Shown: positions 23,595 through 35,100 of the stretch, in pieces
Position numbering within the stretch: position 1 is the first letter of the stretch
Layout of the letters: each line of letters starts with the position of its first letter
Source: Athripsodes cinereus
Taxonomy: Eukaryota > Arthropoda > Insecta > Trichoptera > Leptoceridae
Direction: 5' to 3'
Assembly (NCBI GenBank): GCA_947579605.1
Contig: OX388319.1
Location: 23,945,447-24,009,446, forward strand
DNA: 64,000 nucleotides
Translations under genes and position numbers: made by a program
Notes under the pieces: generated by a model
Seen by the model: the letters and a program-made list of their open reading frames with translations, nothing else
Told to the model about the DNA's origin: nothing
Database searches by the model: none

Positions 23595-24085
23595 ACTATA
23601 CCCTCACATCGTATCAAGTGGGGTAGGCGGAAAGAATAGAAAGCCACACAGCTCTACAACTACATTCTTCTTTCTTTTATTTGTTTACTTTTATACAGTT
23701 TCTCATAGACGGATACCAATTTTTCTTACTCAATACGCAGATCTTCACGAGAATTTGATCCACGTGATCAAGCCACGTAGTTTTCTGAAGTCCGCACTTT
23801 CCCACACCCCGTCTTTCAGAATAATACATTCTCTTCGTAATCCTTTCATCATTTATTCGCTCCACATGTCCAAACAACTACGTAACTTATGTACACGTGC
23901 ATTCTATCTAGAACACTCCTCTCGCGTCCGCTCATTCTCCTAATATCCACATTCCTAACACGCAACGTTTCACCAACCATTATTCCTCTCAGCAATCCCA
24001 TCTTCACAGCATTTATTCCACTTTCAGCCTTATTCAACCACATCCATGTTTCACTCGCATACATAAGTGTCAGTACCATAATGGT
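23595..24085 (-). pseudogene. RTE-like RT C-terminal fragment, frameshifted
   Basis: Two minus-strand frames join across a break near 23875: LTLMYASETWMWLNKAESG, then FGHVERINDERITKR and TTWLDHVDQILV. It belongs to the TWLxHVDQ subfamily and has additional damage near its 3' end. Confidence 0.8.
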
Positions 24086-24599
24086 ATTTATTGACTATTG
24101 TGTATCAGCAACATAAAATGTTCGACATATTACCGTTGCTAACAATGAGTCGAGAAGCACCATTCACTCGAGAATTTAATTAAAATTACAATTAAAAAAG
24201 TGAGATTAACTTTATAACGTTTAACATAATTTTAACAGAAGTTAATCAACCCGTTAACCATTAATCATGATAATTATGACTTCATGACAATATTATCGGC
24301 TGTATTAGCAATCCACATAGAATGTTTACTTGTTCATTTCTACGGGCAACAATAACAATTATTATTTATTATCATTAATAATTTTTAATCGCAGCTGATG
24401 GCTTACTACCACTCGATTACTTCTTAGATACTATTGGAGTCGGATCATCGTTTCGCCTTATAGAACGGAGAGGAATGCGTGTGTGTCGATTATATGCTGC
24501 AGTTTGTTCACTGACTACCCCATTTGCTAGAGATGTAGTGATGTATGAATAAATTGAAAGTTTCTCTCAGAGGAGAATAATATTTTAGCCAAATCCTTT

Positions 24600-24845
24600 T
24601 TTTATTAAAAGATACTTAAAAGAGTGGATTCCCTGGTAAATAATAGGCCGCCCACCCTTTTCTGTAAGTTTTCTAAAGTCCTGGAAAAGGTCGATATTCG
24701 TGAGACTTTTTAAGACATTTTACATATTCAACTCAGCGATGAGGTCTAACCTTAATGTCTTAACTTGTATTATTAGCACAAAGAGAACAATTTTCATATT
24801 TGTTGTGTACAGTTTGTCCGCTGGTCACTCCACTCCTTTTTTCAG
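24600..24845 (+). repeat. SINE-like family A copy upstream of broad exon 1
   Basis: The + strand reads CCTGGTAAATAATAGG, GTCCTGGAAAAGG, TCAGCGATGAGGTCTAACC and GTCCGCTGGTCACTCCACTC. It is opposite in orientation to the 10045 copy. Confidence 0.7.
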
Positions 24846-24995
24846 ATAAATACTCTTTCTATGTCATCCTTTTATTATCCATTTGCTTCACATGTCCACA
24901 TTTTTCCATCCTTATCCTTTACATTCTCATCCTTAACATTTTTCTCAGCGATCGCGTCTCAACACAATTTTTCTCGCATTCCTTCCTTAGTTCGT

Positions 24996-25174
24996 GAGTT
25001 CATCGGTAGCCTGGAGGTATAGAGTCTCGGTCTCATGCTCATGAGGTGCGTGGTTCGATCCTAGATGCCAGCAAACTCCCCTTTTACGACAAGCTTTTAG
25101 CTTACTGTGAATGGTGTACTTATGAGGTTGTATTTGGGTATAATAACCAAAACCCAGATACCTATATCTTTTTC
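24996..25174 (+). mobile_element. tRNA-derived SINE, copy 1, just upstream of broad exon 1
   Basis: It has an A-box-like TAGCCTGGAGG and B box GGTTCGATCCT, followed by GCAAACTCCCCTTTTACGAC and the tail motif AACCCAGATACCTATATCTT. Its end lies about 78 nt before the acceptor of the first coding exon. Copy 2 is at 51249. Confidence 0.85.
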
Positions 25175-25252
25175 AACCATACCTATCCAAGTTTCGCTGC
25201 TTTCATCATTTTCTACAATAGGTATGCTTACAGTTTTTCTTTATTCTTTCAG

Positions 25253-25463
25253 TAAGCTGGTCGCAACGATGGTAGACACTACAGACACGCAGCATTTCTG
25301 CCTGCGATGGAACAACTATCAGAGCAGCATTACATCCGCCTTCGAGAACCTTAGGGATGATGAGGACTTTGTGGATGTCACTCTAGCGTGCGACGGCAAG
25401 AGTCTCAAAGCGCACAGGGTCGTACTGTCTGCGTGCAGTCCCTTCTTCAGAGAATTACTCAAG
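25253..25463 (+). CDS. br: broad common exon 1: start codon and first half of BTB domain
   Basis: An acceptor (pyrimidine tract then AG at 25251-25252) opens the exon, with 16 nt of 5' UTR and an ATG at 25269. I chose this ATG because the protein then begins [18 protein letters not shown], matching the usual start of Broad proteins just before the BTB fold. The exon encodes residues 1-65, including the DVTLACDG and [13 protein letters not shown] motifs of BTB domains. It ends in phase 0 at AAG|GTAAGA. An open frame runs upstream through the acceptor and a SINE, but that is intron and UTR sequence. Phe is present in [10 protein letters not shown] where I recall Tyr in related Broad proteins. 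Confidence 0.95.
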
Positions 25464-28400
25464 GTAAGAGGCATTCACATTGTTTTACTCTACAGTCTAC
25501 ATGGTCATCCAAAGTGAAAAAACCGTAATTGTTTAACGAAAGTGAACACTTTTGTTCACACTGCCATGTCACTATACTCACAGTCATGTTATTTGTGATT
25601 TGACATTTTTTGAAGAAATATTTGAATGAATGCCTTCGTTACCCATATTATAAGGACGGGTAACGAAGGCATTCATTCAAATATTGCTTCGAAGAATGCT
25701 CCGAATCGTCACCTTGAATTGAAGATTGATTGACGTTTTCATCCAGCTGTGTGGACGCGGCCAATATTGAAAGGTGGCCAACTTGAGACGATATCGTTTT
25801 TACTGATTTTTATCGCTTCAGATTTATTGACAATCAAAACACCCCGTAAGATTATACCATCAAACCACCTCTATCAATTATTGAATACAAAGCTTATTTC
25901 CAAGGAACTTTGGTTAATTAACATACATACACAAGGAGAGACAGATGTGTTTTTATAAATAACATAATTATATACATTTTCATTATAAGTTTTGATTTTA
26001 TTGATATTTTATACTCTTAATCTTAAAAATATATTAATAGAAGTTTTAAAAATATAATTGAATCTTCTGAAACCCCGATTCATTTTTGGAATTCATTGTG
26101 AATCCTTAGAACCAATTGATTTCTAGTGATATCCTTTCCTCAATTTATATGCTTTTCAAGTTAAAATTTTCGTAAAAAATGTTAAAATTTCAATTTTTTT
26201 CTTTCCAGTCAACACCATGCAAGCACCCCGTGATTGTCCTTCAAGACGTTGCCTTCACGGATCTCCATGCTTTGGTGGAGTTCATATATCATGGAGAAGT
26301 GAATGTACATCAAAGATCGTTGAGTAGTTTTCTGAAGACTGCAGAAGCCCTCAGGGTATCTGGACTGACGCAGCATGATGACACGCAGGGCGTAAGTACT
26401 TAAATATTATGAACAATCTCAGTTTTATTTAATTTTACTGGTTAAATTAAAAGATTTTTTTATAAATAAAATTAATAAATTTTATCGAACATTCATCATT
26501 TTATAATGGTTGTCAGTTTAGGAAATAATTGAAGATTTAGGGAATAAAAACTATTTGAACTTTTCATCGAATGGTGTTCCTCAAGGATCGTTTTGGGTCC
26601 ACTGATGTTTTTCTCAAAAAAAAACTCAAATTTATAGTTTCAGGTGCAATATTTAAATCATTACATGATCAGGATGAAATTATCAAAGATCAATTTAATA
26701 CGTGAAATGACATTACAAATCTTAAATCACTTCTGGATTTGGAGCTGCATTCTAGATTAATCATTTTTAAATTCTTCCGTAGGTCCACAATATGGCTGCC
26801 AGAGTTGCAGCTGCCGTAGCAGGTAATTCAGCGTCACCCCCCACACCCACTCCACCGCCTCCGCCACCAATATTGCCACCACCATCATACTGTGATAAAC
26901 TTGAAGAAGCCCTCATGTCGCACAATACAGGCGGCCCACCTTATATACCTAGAAGGTAAGTATTTAACCAATTTCAAACTTTAGCATCAACAATGATAAT
27001 TGCAAACAGCAATTTTATGATATGCAGTATTTAAAACGAATCCAGTTATTTTGAAACAAAAAATTACAAATTACTTACTTCACAGTAAACATAAAATTTA
27101 CAACTCTAAAAAACAGTGTCATATGTGAGACAATGAGAAGTGCTTTCTGTACCATATTTTGTTCTTTATTTTGAAGGAAGCAGCCTTGAATCATTTATTC
27201 AAGAATCACTTTTTTTAACTCCCACCAGGCTTTCACCTAACAGGTCAAAATTAATCCATAGACAAAGTTTGTAGCTTGTAGTTCCTTTTTTAGCTTTCTG
27301 AATATATTTCACAAGTTTTTGAATAGCACCAAAGAATAATAATATTAAAGCTGTTGATATTACCGCTCAATCTGAGTTTAAAAATAAGCTTATTCCATAA
27401 GGAAATTGTTCTAAATACCATTTTAATACTCACACATTGAAATATTATGAAACTCATTATGTCCTAAAAATTTCAGAGTAAATCATCATCCAAGACGCAT
27501 ATCCCGAAGCTCGGACAACTCCCCAGACCCGCTGAAGAGGCCAAGACACGACAACAACAACACGGAACAAATATCTCACATGCCACAATCAAACTTACCC
27601 CACGACTTCTCAACAAAAAACCACCATTCACTTATGAACAATACTCGTTTGAATCATTCCTCAGAAGGAAACAATGGAAATGGAATATCAAACTCCAGCG
27701 GTGGAAGTCCATCTCCTGGACTTATTGATGATGTAAAGAATGAACCCATGGAACTGCTATGTGGTACTGCAACTGATTTGGATAGAAGTGATGACTCTCC
27801 GCCTGCGCATCAGAGACCGCATGTAAGATTTCGAAATGTAATTATGAATTGTGTTTGTTTTTTAGTTTATATCTAGTTTTAAGTTAATTATAAGCCTCCT
27901 TATCTACTTTCCTGTGGTACCTATTTAGTTTTGTTTGGGCAAGATCCAATCTTTGTTTTTATGTAAGTATGGAGAATTGTGCTACCCCGCAGAGACCCCG
28001 GTAAAGAATAAGTCTCTCACTGTATTCTTAAAGTTTTTGAATGTCCTGTAAAAGAAGGGTGGTCATAACAATCAACATCTACAATCCAGCGGTAAGGCTG
28101 CCAATAAAATTATAAGATTTCAGGATTCCATCCATCCTGATATCTTATTTCTTTATTGGCGCAGAGTAGACAATCTGCATGTTTATTATTTACAGTTAGT
28201 TTACTGGCTTCTTATCTTGTGGGAAATGATTGGAAACTGGAAAATTATCAATCTCAAAGATAAACTATTTTGTCAATTTTAGTAAGGAGTACTCATTTCC
28301 CATCTTACTAATGATGTGATTTAAATAATCAATCAAATAATCGTTCACCAATCAGATCAAAAAACTTACTTATTTATGTATATCTATCTATAACACTATA

Positions 28401-31400
28401 GTTTATCACATGGGTTAGTTGGAAGAAGTCGTGCCTCTGCGATAAACTCGCCCTCTGTATATTGATTGTATTTGTTTTAAATGTATTTTTGTGTGAATTT
28501 GCTTGCAATCAATGTACAGTAAAGAATAAATAAATAAATAAATAAGTGGGTTAGCCAGTAGGAAAAGTGCTTGTAATAAACATATAAGTTGTCCTCTCAC
28601 TCAGGACGGGTGGTGCACCTCATTGCTAATTTCAAGATATTAAATGTTTTTGAACACCTATCTTTTGCAGGACACTAAAAACTTACAGAAAAGAGTGGGA
28701 GATATATTATTTGTCAGGAGCTCCGTGGGATAATTGGTTTATCGCTTAGTAAATTTCATCCACATTTATGAAACGAGACTGTTGAAATTTAAGATTTCAA
28801 GAAAACATCTTGAAAATTTATATATTCTAATACCTTCTTTATATCTATTATAATATAATTAAAAATATCCACAATGGATTATGAATAGTTGACAGTTACA
28901 GGGCACATAAAAACTGTTGAAGAAATGAGTGGAAATGTTTTGAATAGAAAAGTAAAATGTTTCAGTTAAAATCAAAGACTATTTATTATTGAGATAAGAA
29001 TTTTATGACACCATTTTGGTGAGAAACTTGACATTGATAATGGAAACAAATTAGCAACCTTGCCCTCAAATTAAATTGCTAATTCTAGAACATATGTTTC
29101 TGCTTAGATTAAAGAGAAAAATAAATTAGACTAGGACACACATAAAATACTTTATATCTATCTATGTCATCGCGATACTTCTTCTTACAAAATAGTGTTG
29201 CCAGTAAAACTCACTGCATGTAAGAAATAATAGAATATGTCATTGAAATATGTCATTAATAGTGATATTGTTAGAGATGTTATATTGACTGCCTACAATT
29301 TAAACCAGTAGTCTTGCGCAAAGCCATCTGTTGAAAACTTCAAAAACTAAACGGAATAGTCAACGTCATAATATTATACCTTTAGAGGAATTTTCATGTC
29401 ACAATATTTTAAAATATAGGTTGTTTTAAACGAGCAAGTTTTGAATTTGGGTGAGGGAGGGAATAATAGCAACATGACTGTTACTTATTAAAAACCTATT
29501 TATTCTCAAAATAAAATACTGACGATTTGAATATCTTTTGTTCAAACCTCACGGACATATACAACTCATACAGCCGACAAAATCAGCCGACCAGCCGTAT
29601 GTAACAAACGTGCAAACCATCTCTTCCATGCCGACAAAAAATTAAGACATTCAGGACGGTGGCAAACCTCGTCCCTGAAATTAAGATGCAAAATCTCTTT
29701 ATTTTTTCCAACACCTGCCTTCTACGACACACTCAAAAATTTATGGAAAAGAGTTGTAGATCAATGCTTTTCGGGGTGCTCTACGGAACATTTAATAGTT
29801 ATTAAAAGAATGTTTAATAGTTATTTTAATAAATAGTCGGCACGGTATAACACACAACATGCAAACTCGTTATTGTTTATTCAATATTTTTATCAACGAA
29901 GGTCGCATTCATTATTCAGCACTTTACCAAAACATATATTATTTTTACTACGGATACTATTACAAGAGACAAACTATTACTCACACTTAAGATAATGTCA
30001 TTATATAAATTAAGATAAACAGTTTCAAAAGAATAGAGAAACACAAAAAAAACTATAACTTTTAGACACTTACAAAATAAAAGTTGAAATAATTGATACT
30101 AAAGTCTGCAATGGTTAGATTCTTATCACAAATTTTGAATTCTCCTTTTTTTGTATGACTTTTTCTGTATCCTGTAAAACTTGGTTTATTGTCAAATTCG
30201 GTCAGTTGTTCTCATAAACATGGAATAACTGTTAATCCTAAGGTTAAACCTGACTTAAGTGACACCTTACAAACAGAGATTAGCATTATTTTTACTTTAT
30301 ATGCCTGACTAAAATTATCCTCATAAATGTTGATTTATGTTCCTTTTAAATGTCAAATTATTTATTTAAATTATTTATTCTTAACTGAACATTGATTACA
30401 TGCAATTGTACACACAAATACAACAATATCATACACAATCGATACATTTATTTATTTATTCTTTTTGCACATCATCATTACATACATAACAGTGTTAACA
30501 AAATAATATAAAATTTTAAAAACTAGGACGATATGCAGTGGCGAGATCATCACTATGACGTGATTTCTTCCATCTAACCACGTTACATAGTTTATCGCAG
30601 AAGCGCAATTTGTTTTAACCAACCCATGGTGAAAGTTATATTAAAATTTCATGAAAAAAAGTTTTGTATACAATGCCAATTTACAAGACTAACAGAAAAT
30701 ATAAAAAGGAATTCAAAAAGTTAATTTTTAACAACAAGGAATGCCACCATCCTGAGCGTTTTGATTATTTTATGGCACAGAGAGGACGAAGTGGATGTTA
30801 TTATACACAGTTTAATTGCTATCCCACTTGTATGAGATGCTGCGGTGGTAAATAGATATTTAAAAATTAATTTACAATACTTTTATTTCACGAGGGAGTC
30901 CCCGTTAAAGAACCATTGTGTGGGGTCCCTGGTAAAGAATAGGTGTCTTGAAAAGGGCAGGTGTTTTCAAAACCTCTTGAGATGGTTTGGTCATGTGGAA
31001 CGAATGGAAGAGAAAAGAATGACAAAGAGGATATACCTGTCTGAAAGGAGGGGTGTGAGGAAGCGCGGGTGTCCGAGAACTACATAGTTTACTCATGTAG
31101 ATCAAATTCCCAAGGACGGCCATGTTTTGAATAAGAGAAATCGACGTGCGTGCATGACAAATTGTATGACTGTTGAAGAAGAGAAAGAAGTATGCAAGGA
31201 CAAATCTATATGGCGTTCCATTCTCTCTGCCTACCCCACTTGGGATACGGCATGAGGGAATAGATAGATAGAAATACCTACAAAATTCAACAATTTAAAT
31301 CAAGGGTTATTTCTCTCCTGCAAAAAAGTGTCAAATTGAGTGATAAATTTCAAGGTATCTAATTCACTATTTTTTAGTACACTTAATATTATTAGGAAAA

Positions 31401-32026
31401 CGATAAATCTACTATAATATTATAATGACATACCTAATCTAAACTAGAGTGTCCTAGATATTAAATATTTACAGATAACAACAGTGCGAACATTTGTGTG
31501 ACTGACTGTGTCCACATCATTGACCTCATTAACCAAAAAAACTATTTTTTATTTTATCACTTACAACAAACACAGACTATAACAATATTAATACCTATCT
31601 AAGTGTATTTTGCCAAATTTTATTTTGATAGGTACTCTTTCATTTATCTATTTTCAATCATTCTTTGTCTATTGTGATAAAATATTTTTATTTTTATTTA
31701 CCAGTAATGCAGATGTATGTATTAAAAAAAAATACCGTATTTTCAAATCACCTTAATTATTCTGACTACTACTATAATACTATACCCTCGCACTTTATCC
31801 CAAGTGGAGTAGGGAAAGAGAACAAAATGCCACATAGATCCATCCCTATATTTTACTTCTTTCCCTTCCACTACATTCGTAAAATATTTCATACATGCAC
31901 ATAAAACTTGACAAAATAAGATCCAAATTTGATTACTGGCTGAAAATATCTGTACGCCGGAGCGAAACTACACTATCTCAATGGTCACCATTTTTCAGTA
32001 TGGCCGTTCAATGTTTTTTCAACAAA

Positions 32027-32103
<77 letters not shown>

Positions 32104-35100
32104 CCAATTGTCCCTAGGCCCCTGTTATGCAGGCACTTGGACTCGTCATACATACACTCACAAAATTCATTACAATTTCAAACACAATCAATGAAAGAAC
32201 AATCAAAGTAAAACAAAACATAAAATTACATTATTTTTGTAGTCACGGATGTAAAGAGTCCGGATCCACAACGTCAAATGTTAAAATAAATAATTCAAAT
32301 TATATAAATGAAAACTTATGAAATACTATTCATTCATCATTTCGTCAATGGAATAAAAAGATTTATCAACCAGATACGATTTCACCCTTCTCCGGAAGAT
32401 CAATACATCATCGCACTTGATTGTATCTGGAAGCTTGTTGTAAAGTCTTACACTTAGACACAAAGAGCTACGATCCAACTTAGAGAGCCTGTGTTCTGTT
32501 GGTCTGATTTTATGTTTTAATCGCGTATTATAGTTATGAAAATTTTCATTAAGTGGCGTGTTATCTAAATTTTTCTTTGCATAACATATACATTCATAAA
32601 TGAAAAGTGATGGCACTGTTAGGATTTCTTGCTCTCTGAATACACTTCTGCAAGATTCCCTATATTTCATGCAGAGAAGAGTTCTAATTGCTCTCTTTTG
32701 CAAAACAAAAATTCTTTGTGATTCAGAGGCATTTCCCCAGAACAGTATACCATATGACATTATGCTATGAAAGTATGAAAAATACACTAATCTTGCAGCT
32801 TCCACACCGCAGGTCTCTCTTATCTTTTTAATAGCATAAATTGCTGAACAAAGTTTTGGAGCGAGATTTTTAATGTGTGAGCTCCATTGCAACGTTTTGT
32901 CGACAGTGACACCTAGAAATTTACATTCATCTTTAATCGCAATATTTCTATCACTCAAAATGGAAGTAACCGGGTCGTCTTGCACTGATCGTTTCAGAGA
33001 AAAGCGAATCGCACCAGTTTTCGTCATATTCAAGATAAGATTGCTTCTCACATGTTAGTTAACACGATATAACTCTTAAAAATTATTGTCAATGATTGCT
33101 ACTAATCATATCTCACACTTTTTTGAAAAATTTCACAATATTGCATTAAAATGGCATTGTTTTGCTTTAACAAAAATTGATATTTTTTTTATTTATGGAT
33201 ATTTCAAAATATAACTCGTTCCTAAGACAGATGAATATGTCATTATTTAAAAGAGCATAACAAGGACTACAATACTATGTTTATAAATCACTTCGGCCGA
33301 AATTTGACATGGTGTAGTTTCGCTCCCACGTACAGAATGTTATTTTTAAGATATTCTAGAATATAATTTACCAGCGTGCAAAAGAAATTAACTAATTCCT
33401 AAAATCGTTATAAGATTTCCTTTGATGTTCCTTTAGCAATTATTTTTCATCTTTGCACCGATTGATTCTATTCTTCACACAATATTCCTAATATTATGGT
33501 ATCATTGTCATGGGAATGTTCTAGGCGTTAGAGCCTTAACGGACGAAAGTATGTAAAAGAAAAATCATTTATAACTTGATAATAAATAAAAGAAGGTATA
33601 TAAAAATATACCAAATGATGGATTACATTTAATTCTATATGACAGTATGAATAACACAAAGAATGGAAGTTGATTTCTCTTGCATACAAACATGTTTACC
33701 AATAAGTTTATATGTGTATTCATTTTAATGTAAATTCTTTTCTAATTATTTTGTTCATTTTTTGTTTTGTTATATAGATGGGCCCCCCATCCAGAGGATC
33801 TTCAGCCGAGGCAGACATCCGGACAACGCCTCCTTTACACCAACCCCCCTCAGCGCCATTTCTTTCCCCAAACGAGGCTAAACTCTTTGCGCCCGGTGCC
33901 TTCAACTTTCATAACATGGCCGCGTTGACTGATCATTCTCCACTCTCAGGTACAATCAAGTTATGCTTACGTATATTATTTAATCAGTTTTTTTTATAAA
34001 TAAATAAGAACAGACTATCTTCATTCTTAAATAACATCATTCATACAAAAAAATTGAGTATTAAAATTAATATCAAATCCATAAAAACTATTCCATGGAT
34101 TCCCCAATAAAGAATATCCCTTAATCTCTTCTCTGTACATTTGCAAGTGTCCTGTAAAAATAGGTATTCATAAAACAAGATATTTTAAATCTTCAGTTCA
34201 GTGATGAGGTATGCCACCCACCCTGAATGTCTGGAGTTTTATTGGTACAGAGAGAATGACTTACATTTTAATTACAAGCAATTAGTGACCCTATACGATA
34301 TGTAATGGCCATACCTAAAGATTAGCCTTATTAAGTTAGGTTAGGTAAAGCTATTACATGTCACTGAGGGTCACATAATGTCTCTTACAATTTGGTGTCA
34401 AATAGTTGTGAAATAGTAAAGTTAATGGATGTAAAAGCAAAATTAATCAAAATGAGTGCTAGCTCAGTTTAGGGCATTGAAAGCGCTTTAGACAGACATG
34501 AAAGGGAATGGAATATCAATGGGCATGTGGAAAGAATGAATGAGGACAGAATGACCAAGAAGATATATTTATTTGGCTGAGAGGAATGATGCTCGGAGAC
34601 GTGGACGTCCGAGAATCAAATGGAAAGATCATTTAAATCAAATCCTTCGGGACAGTCACATGTAGAGCATATTGAACAGGAGAACTTGCATGAGGAATTG
34701 TATGACAGTGACAGAAGCGAAAGATGTATGCGAGGATAGAAGAAAGTGGCATTCGATCATTTCCGTCTACCCCACGTGATAGTATGTATGTATGATATCA
34801 ATTATTCTAGTAATAAATATTTATCAGATTGTGTTTCTTTATCTTGTCCAGGTCTCGGCAGTCCATCATTAACACCAGACGGACTAGCAGGTACATCTCA
34901 AGGTGGGTGAACACTATTGTGCACTCGCTTTTTCTATTATTTAATATTATTATTACTATTATTATCTATTCTATATAAAACAATTATACTCTTTTATCTC
35001 TGCTACTACTATCATCACTGCTCCTATCAATACAACAATAATAAATTAATTAAATTACAAAGAAAACATTCGAAAATAAACAAATAAATAAAATATTGTT

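Noticed and set aside
31895..32211. Two overlapping open frames with a run of about 23 phenylalanines
   Set aside because: They are translations of the 71-nt poly(T), which is the antisense poly(A) tail of the Jockey-like insertion.
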